From the NCBI RefSeq assembly GCF_046195335.1, contig NZ_CP176093.1: DNA of 64,000 bases. The stretch is one strand, 5' to 3'. The position numbers and the translations under genes were made by a program. The stretch's first letter is position 1. The number at the start of each line of letters is the position of its first letter. Of the stretch, positions 7,305 through 17,114 are shown one piece after another. The stretch comes from Methanospirillum lacunae (GTDB taxonomy: Archaea; Halobacteriota; Methanomicrobia; Methanomicrobiales; Methanospirillaceae). Below the pieces are notes generated by a model. The model saw only the letters and a list, made by a program, of their open reading frames with translations, did not search any database and was not told the DNA's origin.

Positions 7305-10079
7305 TCATGGAATAATAATACCCGGGCTATTCATATAAATCCAGAAACCCTCTGTGGGATACAGAAGCCGAGCATCAGAATACGCGCCTGTTCCTCCATT
7401 AATAATAATCTGGCGAAATTGCTGCTCCCGGGAATCATAAACCAGAACATATGACCAGGAAGAACCGAGAGGAGCAAGAAGATCTGAGGCAGTAAGGGTG
7501 TTTCTTCCAGGGATACCAAGAGGATTCCACCCCTCTGTAAGATGTCGCGCAGTCATATTTCTCCGATTATCATCATAGGTCAGGCAGATATCAGTACGAT
7601 TCTCCGCATGGACCCAGATTACATCCATCTGGTGAAGAATGTCACTGGTTCCCACAGGATCCCAGTGCCGGGAATCAGATGAATATCGCCAGATAGTGTG
7701 ACTTGTTGTATTAACAGCCGAGAAAATACTCCCGGTATTATTCCCTTCCCTGAGCGGATACGGAATTGAAATCATATTCCATCCTGCATACAGGGCAAGG
7801 AGGTCAGGTTGTTCTACCTCTCTGGGTTTAGAAAGACGTGAGTCATTTACTACCAGACAGGGATCTAAAGACCGGTTCATTGTGTAATTTGCAGGGATGA
7901 GAAGTCGGGCATCGGGTATGCCATATCCAGTCTCGGGATTCCAACCAGAACCTGAAACAGGTGAAGCGTTTATGAGTCTATTCTTCACATCATTTGCTTT
8001 GAGATCAGGATCTGCCTCCCAGAGAAGAGCGCTCATACCGGCAATATGGGGAGCAGAAGCACTTGTCCCGGAGAAGGATCCGAGAATTCCCTTTCCTGTA
8101 CTTACCAGTACATTATCTGGTGCAGAGAGTTCAGGTTTTTGCCTGAGTTCCGGGGCCGGATATTTTATTGTAATCGGACCGCGAGAAGAGTACGGCTCTA
8201 TTGTAGTTGTGTTCAGATCAGGAACCACAGCACCTACCGATATTGCTTCAGCAACAGCCTGTTGACCAAACATGGAATCTTCAGGGACACAGGGGTCCAT
8301 CAAAACCTGACTTCCTCCAACTGGCAGAACATATAGTTCAATGGTCCTGTTCTCTCCCCCGGCCTGAACTACCCTGACAAAGAAATTTTTAGAACTGTCA
8401 TTTTCGTTTATAAATCGACAGTACTCCATCGGATCGTCATCCCCGTCCTGAATTTTTACACTCCTGCCAATCTCACGCATCTCGTCATTATAGAGGAAGA
8501 GATCATAATTGTTTGAGGATTCGGAGAACCGATCATCCCATTGCAAAATAACATGCCCTGCAGAATGAGGTGGTGCAGTAAATTTCAGGTCTTTAGAGCC
8601 ATTTGTACCCTGAAAGTCATGCCAAAGATATCCCTGATTCATGTACCCATGAAATGGAGCCTGATAGTGCTCCTGGGCAAAGTTACCAGCTGAAGTGATA
8701 TACAATATATCATAAGAAAGAATCCGATCCCTGATATTACGGGCGATGTAACCATCTTCAAAAAAAGGTTCAACGTAGGTTATGTCATCACAGATGATCT
8801 TACATCCGTCACTGATCAATTGATCCATCGCCTGAACAAACTCGATTTGACTGGAACCACGATCAGAAAAGTAGAGTTCTGCATCAGGTGCGATATCATG
8901 TACAACCTGAAGCATCGCTGTACCCTCATCACCACCAATATTGTTACTGATTACGTGAATCCCTGAAGGGAGTTCTCCACTACTGACGACATTATCCAGA
9001 CTGGATACGCCATCTGATATGATACCCACCTTTACTCCTTTTCCTGAAAGATTTGTGGAATTCCGAAGTTCACGAGTATGAAGAATATCATCCCCATCAG
9101 TTGTGACACGTGACGTGAAAGCAGGGAGTTGAGACATCACAGATAACACTGCAGGTTCCTTTGCAACCCGGGAAAGATTCTGAAGAGTCATCCAACCTGA
9201 AATACGGCCATACCGGCTGTCAGAATCAGCGCTATTGAAGTACGATCGTACAGGCACTAAAGATGAACCAGAGTTGATACGGGTGGTAATCATCACCTCA
9301 CTCTGATTATTATTTAACCCTCGCAGTTCACCAGTCGCTCGCATCAGGTCAGCAGCATTCCCTGACGATTGACCGGGAGAGAGATATTTGTCGTCAAGAA
9401 GTTGAACAAGATCAGTTGAGAGTTTTCTTTTCCACGAATTATCTGAAATATTCACAGCCTGACTTGAGTTAACTGAGGACCCCAGATCATCATTACATTC
9501 TGGTGAAATGGCGGGCTGTTCTTCAGACATCTGATTTATGAGATATTTAGAATCGGATTTAGTAGTCTGGTTTGTGGTTTGAATAATCCCTGAACCAACC
9601 GGTGGGAGAAGTATATGAATCTCCCTGACTTCTGGAAGAGATGAAAGGTTGGAAATCTGATCAGTCCGGACCCATCCATTAATTAATCCAAACCCAGGAT
9701 CTGATCTCGATTCATTCAGATACCTGGTAACATTGCCGAGAGAACTACCCTCAATCAGGCTGATAGCAACATGAACTTCAGAACGGTTCTGTGTATCAAA
9801 TCTGAGCTCGCCCATGAGTTCCATCTCGCGGGTAAGACCTGCAGCGGTACTACCGGATGAAGAGACAGAGGGGGCTACAAGTTGAAGCAGATCACTTGAT
9901 AATTTATCCTTCCAGGAAGAGGAAACAGGGAGAACTGATTCATGTGAACTGTTTGACGATATATCATCATCTATTAATCCGGTAAAGGAATCATCTGCAA
10001 AAATCTGGGAAGGAAGAAGAGATGTCAGAAGTATAAGAGAGAAAAATAGCAAGGATCTGCAATTATGAGATAGTATCAT
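7305..10079 (-). CDS. Large secreted S8-like protease with altered His site
   Basis: This 924-residue protein has a signal peptide (LLFFSLILLTSLLPS), two N-terminal ~130-residue repeats of unknown fold, an S8-like domain and the same C-terminal GWN..P modules as its neighbour. Asp is in VKVGIISDGV and Ser in SFSGTSASAPHIAG. The usual HGTxVAG is replaced by DEGTAMLQVVHDIAP, so an acidic residue occupies the place of the catalytic His; sedolisins likewise use Glu. The ATG at 10079 has GGTGAGG eight bases upstream; a TTG at 10109 is less likely. It is probably active outside the cell or at the surface. Its substrate is unknown. Confidence 0.82.
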   Translation of the reverse strand: MILSHNCRSLLFFSLILLTSLLPSQIFADDSFTGLIDDDISSNSSHESVLPVSSSWKDKLSSDLLQLVAPSVSSSGSTAAGLTREMELMGELRFDTQNRSEVHVAISLIEGSSLGNVTRYLNESRSDPGFGLINGWVRTDQISNLSSLPEVREIHILLPPVGSGIIQTTNQTTKSDSKYLINQMSEEQPAISPECNDDLGSSVNSSQAVNISDNSWKRKLSTDLVQLLDDKYLSPGQSSGNAADLMRATGELRGLNNNQSEVMITTRINSGSSLVPVRSYFNSADSDSRYGRISGWMTLQNLSRVAKEPAVLSVMSQLPAFTSRVTTDGDDILHTRELRNSTNLSGKGVKVGIISDGVSSLDNVVSSGELPSGIHVISNNIGGDEGTAMLQVVHDIAPDAELYFSDRGSSQIEFVQAMDQLISDGCKIICDDITYVEPFFEDGYIARNIRDRILSYDILYITSAGNFAQEHYQAPFHGYMNQGYLWHDFQGTNGSKDLKFTAPPHSAGHVILQWDDRFSESSNNYDLFLYNDEMREIGRSVKIQDGDDDPMEYCRFINENDSSKNFFVRVVQAGGENRTIELYVLPVGGSQVLMDPCVPEDSMFGQQAVAEAISVGAVVPDLNTTTIEPYSSRGPITIKYPAPELRQKPELSAPDNVLVSTGKGILGSFSGTSASAPHIAGMSALLWEADPDLKANDVKNRLINASPVSGSGWNPETGYGIPDARLLIPANYTMNRSLDPCLVVNDSRLSKPREVEQPDLLALYAGWNMISIPYPLREGNNTGSIFSAVNTTSHTIWRYSSDSRHWDPVGTSDILHQMDVIWVHAENRTDICLTYDDNRRNMTARHLTEGWNPLGIPGRNTLTASDLLAPLGSSWSYVLVYDSREQQFRQIIINGGTGAYSDARLLYPTEGFWIYMNSPGIIIP

Positions 10080-10189
10080 CTGTTCGACCTCACCAGAAGT
10101 GCGATTCAATAAAGAACCAATACCATATGAAATAGTATGGAAAGAATATCAAGAAGACTTATTTATCGCCGGTATGCGAATCAGGATGC

Positions 10190-11536
10190 ATGGATGTTGA
10201 AGGCTATGTCCGGCGAAATATAGAATCTGGTCGGGCAGAGGCTGAAATAGTAAGGGATCTCTCATCACGGATTCGTGAGATCAAATCAGTATCACAGGAA
10301 TATGCTGAACAGTTTGCGCACGCAGTCATCACTGAAGTAAAAAATACCAGTAACCTTACCAGCGATCTTCTTACCTGTACAAAAGCAGATGTGGCAATGG
10401 GAGAGTTTGGTGTTGGTTCACGAGGAACGGGTGATTTTTACGCACATCGCAAAATAGCAGAGATCATAGGGAAGACTGGTGCAAATGTCGGGGTCGATGA
10501 AATGGACGATGCCGGTGTTGTCGAAGCAGGGGGGAGATACATCATCAGTACCGTGGACGGGATGCACTCCCGGCTCAGTGATTTTCCTTTTCTTGCTGGA
10601 TTTCATGTAACCAGAGCAACCCTTCGTGATTGTTATGTCATGGGTGCAAAGCCTGTGATGCTCTTTTCAGACATCCATGTCGCTGATGACGGGGATGTCT
10701 CTAAAATTTTCGATTATACTGCAGGTATCACTACAGTGGGAGAAGTGATGCAAGTACCGCTTGTGTCAGGATCAACTCTTCGTATCGGCGGTGATATGGT
10801 GATAGGAGAACGTCTCACAGGATGTGTAGGGTGTGTAGGAGTTGCTGATCATATCACTGCCCGTAGAGAAGCCAGATCTGGTGATGTCCTTCTTATGACC
10901 GAAGGAGCCGGGGGGGGAACCATTGCGACTACTGCTCTCTATTATGGATATCCTGAAATCGTGGACAGGACCATCAACCTCCAGTTTCTGAAAGGGGCTG
11001 ATGCCCTGTTAAAAAGTGATGTATTGAACCAGATTCATGCAATGACTGATGTAACAAACGGAGGACTGAGAGGAGATATCTTCGAAATGGCGGAGACCGC
11101 AGGATCCCGATTCATCGTCGAAGAAGAAGAGGTTCTGGGACTGGTTGATCCTGTGGTTAGAACGATGCTCGAAGAACTGGAGATTGATCCTCTCGGTGTT
11201 TCACTTGATGCAATGCTAGTAGTTGCCCCTGAAGCGACTATCTGTAGCGTAAAGAAAGTTTTGGACCAGGCAGGAGTCAGGACTGCTGAGATTGGACGGG
11301 TCGAAACCGGCAGGGCAGAACCAGTACTGGTTAGAGATGGAAAAGAAACAGAATTCAGACCACGGTTTAGAGAGGCAGCATATACACCTCTTAAAAAACT
11401 GGTGGACAAAGAAAGCCGGGATTTTGAAGAGATGCGTGAAGGAGTTGACCGGGCAGCAACCGCAGCTCTCGCTAAGAAGAATCGGATGATTGCACGGATA
11501 GGAAAGTTAGACTTACATTACCCTAATATCAGGTAA
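10190..11536 (+). CDS. AIR synthase-related protein (PurM/HypE/SelD superfamily)
   Basis: This 448-residue cytosolic protein has the PurM-like ATP-binding fold. ADVAMGEFGVGSRGTGD and STVDGMHSRLSDFPFLAG form the N-terminal domain, and TDVTNGGLRGDIFEMAE the C-terminal domain start. Superfamily members activate amides, carbamoyl or selenide with ATP. This methanogen subgroup has no function I can name with confidence. It is longer than PurM (about 340) because of an N-terminal helical stretch of some 65 residues and a C-terminal tail. The start is ATG 10190. A TTATTTAT sequence near 10159 could be its TATA box. It is divergent from the large protease. Confidence 0.75.
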   Translation: MDVEGYVRRNIESGRAEAEIVRDLSSRIREIKSVSQEYAEQFAHAVITEVKNTSNLTSDLLTCTKADVAMGEFGVGSRGTGDFYAHRKIAEIIGKTGANVGVDEMDDAGVVEAGGRYIISTVDGMHSRLSDFPFLAGFHVTRATLRDCYVMGAKPVMLFSDIHVADDGDVSKIFDYTAGITTVGEVMQVPLVSGSTLRIGGDMVIGERLTGCVGCVGVADHITARREARSGDVLLMTEGAGGGTIATTALYYGYPEIVDRTINLQFLKGADALLKSDVLNQIHAMTDVTNGGLRGDIFEMAETAGSRFIVEEEEVLGLVDPVVRTMLEELEIDPLGVSLDAMLVVAPEATICSVKKVLDQAGVRTAEIGRVETGRAEPVLVRDGKETEFRPRFREAAYTPLKKLVDKESRDFEEMREGVDRAATAALAKKNRMIARIGKLDLHYPNIR

Positions 11537-11601
11537 ACAAAATCTGAAAGGGACACAATAGTTATCTGTAATAATCGGTGAGATTATGCAGAGGTGTACA
11601 G

Positions 11602-12420
11602 TTGCAGAAAATTCTGTTTCCAATTATCATTTTTTCTCTTCTCTTTATCGCACCGGTTTCGGCAGAAACTCTGGCCTCACTAACCAGTTCATTTTCAGAG
11701 GCATGGAATGGTGGGAACATCCCATTACCATCACACGGAGTTATTGCCATTCCGGACGGACCGGGAATACTGACCACAACCACTATCCAGGAACCATTTT
11801 ATAAAGCAGGTTTTGAAACCGGACCGACACAGGTACAATACCAGAACTTCCAAAATCCTGGATCAGGGTCAGAGATCGGTATGTACCTCGGTGACACATA
11901 TTATCAGAAAAGTGCTGACATCGGTTCGAGTAAGCGTCTGTCTGAAAATATTCCTCTTACCAGGGTCACCCGGTATTATACTTGCCAAGATCATGAAAAC
12001 AGTGTGAGTGTTCAATTACTACCTGCTATAGAGAAAAATACGAATCATCAACTTGCAAACAAAGTGAGTTATTCCGCAGTTTGGGAACCTCTTGAGGGAG
12101 GGCGTGCAACAGAAACCGGATGTGACATATCCGGTGTCTGGAAGACGAACAAGGGAAATGTCACCATGTCAGAGGCAGGCTATTCCCTTCGCGAAGTAAC
12201 AATCGATGGATCATATTCAGGTAAACAGAAAGGATCGTTTCAGGGAACCATGTCAGGACCTGTTTTAACCGGAACATGGACAGAACAAGATGCTTCAGGA
12301 AAAATGAACTCAGGGAGATTTACAGTAGTCATTAGAAATGATTGTTGTGCATTCACCGGAACATGGGGAACCGCTGAGAGTGACACAAATGGTGGTGAAT
12401 GGTCGGGAGTAAGATACTGA
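11602..12420 (+). CDS. Secreted protein of unknown function
   Basis: This protein of about 272 residues has a clean signal peptide (QKILFPIIIFSLLFIAP, then VSAET). The mature part has a C-terminal beta-rich module (residues about 180-270): DISGVWKTNKG, GSFQGTMSGPVLTGTW and FTGTWGT. This resembles lipocalin-like or 'GTW' beta-barrel modules in extracellular proteins. I chose TTG at 11602 because AGAGGTG lies five bases upstream and the signal peptide then starts at residue 2; a GTG at 11578 would add eight residues. It follows the AIR synthase gene by 65 bp. No catalytic motif is seen. Confidence 0.6.
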   Translation: MQKILFPIIIFSLLFIAPVSAETLASLTSSFSEAWNGGNIPLPSHGVIAIPDGPGILTTTTIQEPFYKAGFETGPTQVQYQNFQNPGSGSEIGMYLGDTYYQKSADIGSSKRLSENIPLTRVTRYYTCQDHENSVSVQLLPAIEKNTNHQLANKVSYSAVWEPLEGGRATETGCDISGVWKTNKGNVTMSEAGYSLREVTIDGSYSGKQKGSFQGTMSGPVLTGTWTEQDASGKMNSGRFTVVIRNDCCAFTGTWGTAESDTNGGEWSGVRY

Positions 12421-12483
12421 ATTCGGAAAGAAAACCATTTTTTCAATTCGAAAGTTTCTATCCTTCTTTTTAGAAAAAAAGAG

Positions 12484-13815
12484 TTATGCGATTATTCCAC
12501 CTTTATATGCAGATGATAATGTCTTACGAATTTGAACAGACGATCCATTATCTGGTTTAATATCAAGAGTGAATGTATCCCCTCCGCGTGGACGGTAATC
12601 TTCAGGTATACTTAACGTTACAAGCTGTTGTTCACCCGGATTAATCGTTCCTGATGCCGGGAGCTTTTTAGTAATCTTTACAGGGGTTCCATCATTCACC
12701 GAGAGCATGTATGTAATATCAGAAATATCCTGAGGCGATCCGGTAGCCTGTTCACGAAGAGTAAATGACAACTCCTCAAGTTCTCCTGAATAAAAACCAT
12801 TCACTGAATCATCAACGACAAGACTGGATACCGGTACACCAGACTGAGTAGAACCGGACGAAGAATAACCCATATTTCCAGACAATGGATTTGTAATGAT
12901 ACCACCCCGGTAATTATCAGGAAGGGTCATTGAATAAAATGCAGGCAATCCTGTTGGTGGCCGGATCTCAAGACTGAATTTTTCACCACCACGTGGCTGT
13001 TGTTCGGCTGGAATCTGCAACGTAACCTCCTGTTCGTCACCTGGCTTGATAGTTCCTGATGCCGGGTTTGCAGGAAGAACTGTTATAGGATCCATCGTGC
13101 CAGCTGACCAGAGATAACTGACCCGTGGCAAATATTGTGGCTGACTGCCATCAGTCAGAATAATTGTAAAGGTTAATTCTGAAAGCCCTTTAGTATATTT
13201 TCCATTCAGATCACCTCTGATAACAAGGGATGGCTGTTGTCCGCCTGAACCTGTTGATGACTCCGTGTTTGGATTATCAGATGTAGTAGACTCATTAGAA
13301 TTATTGGTTTGAGTTTCATTACCAGAAGAAATGGGAGTAGATTCTGGAACTACTGTTTGAACCGGTGTTTGAGAATGGGAAGGCGGTACATTAGGATTGC
13401 CAGTAAATGAAGGTATAACAAGCAAAAAGATTGCCAGAATCACAACTAAGATCAACACAGCAGACGGTATGAGGTATTTTTGATACGGGATTATCCAGTT
13501 GGTTTGTTTATCCTGGTTTTTTTCCGGGATTCTATCCTCTTCAGGTGGATTTATCTTCTTGAAAGCTTTTTTAACGATCTGATCGCGATTCTGCTCATAT
13601 GAGAGATTACCAGGATCATATTTGAGTGCATTCTCATAACAGTTCAGGGCATTCTCTAGTTCTCCAAGTTTAGTATATGTAACACCCAGAGCATTCCATG
13701 CTTTATGATTCTGTTCGTTAGCTGCCACAGATTCATGCAGTAACTGAATGGCTTCCTGATATCGTCCGTCACGAAAAGCTTTCAGTCCTTCGTGAAATGA
13801 ATCATCTAATCCCAT
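12484..13815 (-). CDS. TPR membrane protein with two archaellin-like C-terminal domains
   Basis: This protein of about 443 residues starts with two to three TPR repeats (AFRDGRYQEAIQLLHES and LGELENALNCYENALKYDP). A single membrane helix (IPSAVLILVVILAIFLLVI) and a Ser/Thr/Asn-rich linker follow. Two homologous ~110-residue modules come last, each with SGTI(K/N)PG(D/E)...V.L.IP and PRGG(E/D).F.L.I. These modules resemble the extracellular part of archaellins and pilins. The TPR part would face the cytoplasm and the modules the outside. I prefer ATG 13815; ATG 13845 is possible. It is convergent with the secreted-protein gene, with T-rich sequence between. Confidence 0.6.
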   Translation of the reverse strand: MGLDDSFHEGLKAFRDGRYQEAIQLLHESVAANEQNHKAWNALGVTYTKLGELENALNCYENALKYDPGNLSYEQNRDQIVKKAFKKINPPEEDRIPEKNQDKQTNWIIPYQKYLIPSAVLILVVILAIFLLVIPSFTGNPNVPPSHSQTPVQTVVPESTPISSGNETQTNNSNESTTSDNPNTESSTGSGGQQPSLVIRGDLNGKYTKGLSELTFTIILTDGSQPQYLPRVSYLWSAGTMDPITVLPANPASGTIKPGDEQEVTLQIPAEQQPRGGEKFSLEIRPPTGLPAFYSMTLPDNYRGGIITNPLSGNMGYSSSGSTQSGVPVSSLVVDDSVNGFYSGELEELSFTLREQATGSPQDISDITYMLSVNDGTPVKITKKLPASGTINPGEQQLVTLSIPEDYRPRGGDTFTLDIKPDNGSSVQIRKTLSSAYKGGIIA

Positions 13816-14124
13816 TATCCCATCCTGAAACAGAGTTACATACATATTATCCGGGGAGGGTTATTAGGTTCCCGTTTTTCCATGTTTGACATCAGGAAAA
13901 GAAGAATCAGATACAGATTCTCAAAATATAAAATATTCAATAAATAAGTGTAAATTAATAAAATAAAAAAAATATGGATGTTTTAATAGACTTCAAAAAG
14001 TATAATCGTGCCATGCGGCTCATAGTAGGCAGATGATTTCAGATATCTACAATTCCTGTTCCTACCAAAGACCGGGAACTGGGCCAGACCAGGCCACAAA
14101 CTCCATATTCATATCCCAAACAAA

Positions 14125-17058
14125 GTGCCCGGAGGGAGATTAATTCATCCATCTGATGAAGGAGTTGTTGAAAAAAAAACTCCCGGACACACAGGTGGAC
14201 GACTTCTAATCAAAGGAGCACGCGAGCATAACCTCAAAAATATTACCATCGCTATCCCGCGTGACGAACTGGTGGTTATTACTGGTTTGTCAGGATCAGG
14301 AAAATCCACCCTTGCCTTTGATACGATATATGCTGAGGGACAGCGCAGGTATGTAGAATCCCTCTCCTCGTACGCAAGGCAGTTCCTCGGCCTAATGAAC
14401 AAACCCGATGTGGACAGCATCGAAGGTCTCTCACCAGCAATATCCATTGAGCAGAAGTCAACAAGTAAAAATCCACGATCTACAGTGGGAACGGTTACAG
14501 AGATCTATGATTACCTCCGTCTTTTGTATGCCCGTATCGGAATCGCTTATTGCCCTGAACATAATCTCCCTATCATTGCACAGTCACCTGAGAAGATAAC
14601 AGAGAAGATAGAAGAGGAATTTTCAGGGATGATAACTATCCTGGCACCATTAGTCAGGAAGAAAAAGGGAACATATCAGCAACTCTTTAAAGACTTAAAC
14701 AAGGAAGGATTTGCAAGAGTCAGGGTCAATGGTGAAATATACCGGACAGAAGACGAGATTGTTCTGGAACGGTACAAGATGCATACTATCGACCTCGTAG
14801 TCGATCGTCTTGATTCATCAGATCATTCACGTATTGTTGAAGCTATAGAGCAGGCAACAACAAGATCAGATGGCCTTGTTATCGTAGTAGGGGAAGAAGG
14901 AATTGATCATCTCTACTCTGCTAAGATGGCCTGCCCGATCTGTGGTATGACCTTTGAAGAACTTCAGCCACGGATGTTCTCATTCAACAGTCCATTCGGA
15001 GCCTGTCCCGAATGTAAGGGTCTTGGAATAAGAATGGACTTTGACTCAGGCCTGATTATTCCAGATAAAGAGAAGTCTATTGCAGAAGGAGCTATTGCTA
15101 CTTACCGTAATTTCCTGGACGGATACCGTTCCCAACTTGTTGGAGCAGTAGCCGAACATTTCGGCTTTACTATTCATACCCCGATTAAAGACCTTACCCC
15201 TAAACAATTTGAAGTCCTGATGTTCGGCTCACCAGATCAGATCAACTTTCACATGAGTTACAAACAGGGGCAGGGGACCTGGTCACACAAAGGTACCTGG
15301 GAAGGGCTGCTTCCTCAGGCAGAGCGACTCTATCAACAGACCGAATCAGAGTATCGCAAACGTGAACTCGAAAAGTTTATGCGGATCAGCGAATGTCCGG
15401 TTTGTCACGGAAAACGCCTGAAAGAGACTGTACTTGCCGTCAGGATAGCCGGACATTCGATCGTGGATGTAACTGATCTCTCAATTTCTTCATGTATCAG
15501 GTTTTTTGAAACTCTCCAGTTGACAGATAAAGAGCGGGAGATCGCCCAGCAGGTTCTGAAAGAGATTCAGTCACGACTCATCTTCCTGCAGAGGGTTGGA
15601 CTCGGTTATCTCACACTCTCCCGAACTGCCGGGAGTCTTTCTGGTGGAGAAGCACAGCGGATAAGACTTGCAACCCAGATCGGTGCAAATCTCATGGGAG
15701 TGCTCTATGTCCTTGATGAACCATCTATCGGACTTCATCAGCGTGATAATAACCGTTTAATCGAAACACTCCGTCAGCTCCGTGATCTCGGTAATACGCT
15801 CATCGTTGTCGAGCACGACGAAGATACCATCAGGGCAGCAGACTGGGTTATTGATATGGGGCCTGGAGCAGGTACCCATGGTGGCGCTGTAGTCGCCGAA
15901 GGCACACCTGACGAGGTAGAAAAACATCCTGAATCATTAACCGGGGCGTATCTGTCAGGAAGGATGAAGATAGAGGTTCCGCAGAAACGTAGAACCAGTA
16001 AACGGTTTATCACAATCAATGGTTGTCGAGCCAATAACCTCAAGGGAGTATCAGCCAGAATTCCAATGGGGACACTCACACTCGTATCAGGAGTTTCAGG
16101 ATCTGGAAAATCCACCCTCATTTACGATACACTCTATCCTGCTCTTCAAAAGGCAGTATACAACTCCCGTGTTGACGTGGGCGCTCATGATGAACTTATC
16201 TTTGATGAAGAGGTCGACAAAGTAATTGTCATTGATCAATCACCAATAGGCCGCACACCTCGATCCAACCCGGCAACCTACACCAAAGTTTTTGATGAGA
16301 TCAGGACTCTATATGCAGAAACAAAAGAGGCAAAAGTCAGGGGATATAAATCAGGACGTTTCTCATTCAACGTAAAAGGAGGACGCTGCGAAGCCTGCCA
16401 GGGAGACGGATTGATCAAGATAGAGATGAATTTCCTGCCTGATGTGTACATTGAATGCGAAGAATGTAAAGGGAAAAGATATAACAGAGAAACCCTTGAA
16501 GTAAAATACAAGGGGAAATCCATCGCAGATGCCCTCGCAATGAGCGTAGAAGAGGCGATGGAGATCTTTGGAAATATCCCTAAGATCAGAAATAAACTCC
16601 AGACACTGCTCGACGTGGGTCTTGGATACATCAAACTTGGACAAAGTGCAACAACACTCTCCGGCGGTGAAGCTCAACGGATTAAACTGACCCGTGAACT
16701 CTCAAAGCGAGCCACAGGGAAAACAGTATACCTTCTTGATGAGCCGACAACAGGGCTTCATTTCCACGATGTTCGAAAACTGATTACTGTCCTGGACGGA
16801 CTAGTTGAAAAGGGTAATACAGTTATCGTTATTGAACATAATCTGGATGTTATTAAGTCAGCCGATTATATTATAGATTTAGGGCCAGAAGGAGGAGATG
16901 CCGGGGGTGAGATTATTGTGTCAGGTACTCCTGAAGAGATTGCTCAAAATACAAAGAGTTATACTGGGATGTTTCTTAAAAAACTGCTTCCCCTTCAGGA
17001 AAAACCAATTAAAAATAAAACCGGAAAAGTCCGAGTATCAGCTAAAAAGAATAAATAA
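14125..17058 (+). CDS. uvrA: Excinuclease ABC subunit UvrA
   Basis: This 977-residue damage sensor of bacterial-type nucleotide excision repair works with UvrB and UvrC. Two ABC ATPase halves are clear: Walker A GLSGSGKSTLAF and GVSGSGKSTLIY, and signatures LSGGEAQRIRLA and LSGGEAQRIKLT. Zinc modules are CPICG...CPECKG and CEACQG...CECK. About 28 residues precede the usual GAREHNLKN start. The assigned start is GTG 14125, but a strong GGAGGGAG lies downstream of it (14131-14138), so the true start or a leaderless transcript needs checking. uvrC and uvrB follow on the same strand. Confidence 0.96.
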   Translation: MPGGRLIHPSDEGVVEKKTPGHTGGRLLIKGAREHNLKNITIAIPRDELVVITGLSGSGKSTLAFDTIYAEGQRRYVESLSSYARQFLGLMNKPDVDSIEGLSPAISIEQKSTSKNPRSTVGTVTEIYDYLRLLYARIGIAYCPEHNLPIIAQSPEKITEKIEEEFSGMITILAPLVRKKKGTYQQLFKDLNKEGFARVRVNGEIYRTEDEIVLERYKMHTIDLVVDRLDSSDHSRIVEAIEQATTRSDGLVIVVGEEGIDHLYSAKMACPICGMTFEELQPRMFSFNSPFGACPECKGLGIRMDFDSGLIIPDKEKSIAEGAIATYRNFLDGYRSQLVGAVAEHFGFTIHTPIKDLTPKQFEVLMFGSPDQINFHMSYKQGQGTWSHKGTWEGLLPQAERLYQQTESEYRKRELEKFMRISECPVCHGKRLKETVLAVRIAGHSIVDVTDLSISSCIRFFETLQLTDKEREIAQQVLKEIQSRLIFLQRVGLGYLTLSRTAGSLSGGEAQRIRLATQIGANLMGVLYVLDEPSIGLHQRDNNRLIETLRQLRDLGNTLIVVEHDEDTIRAADWVIDMGPGAGTHGGAVVAEGTPDEVEKHPESLTGAYLSGRMKIEVPQKRRTSKRFITINGCRANNLKGVSARIPMGTLTLVSGVSGSGKSTLIYDTLYPALQKAVYNSRVDVGAHDELIFDEEVDKVIVIDQSPIGRTPRSNPATYTKVFDEIRTLYAETKEAKVRGYKSGRFSFNVKGGRCEACQGDGLIKIEMNFLPDVYIECEECKGKRYNRETLEVKYKGKSIADALAMSVEEAMEIFGNIPKIRNKLQTLLDVGLGYIKLGQSATTLSGGEAQRIKLTRELSKRATGKTVYLLDEPTTGLHFHDVRKLITVLDGLVEKGNTVIVIEHNLDVIKSADYIIDLGPEGGDAGGEIIVSGTPEEIAQNTKSYTGMFLKKLLPLQEKPIKNKTGKVRVSAKKNK

Positions 17059-17114
17059 CTTTTTTCGTCTAAATCAGGTAATGTCAAATCGCAAATGACA
17101 GCTGCAGATAACCT

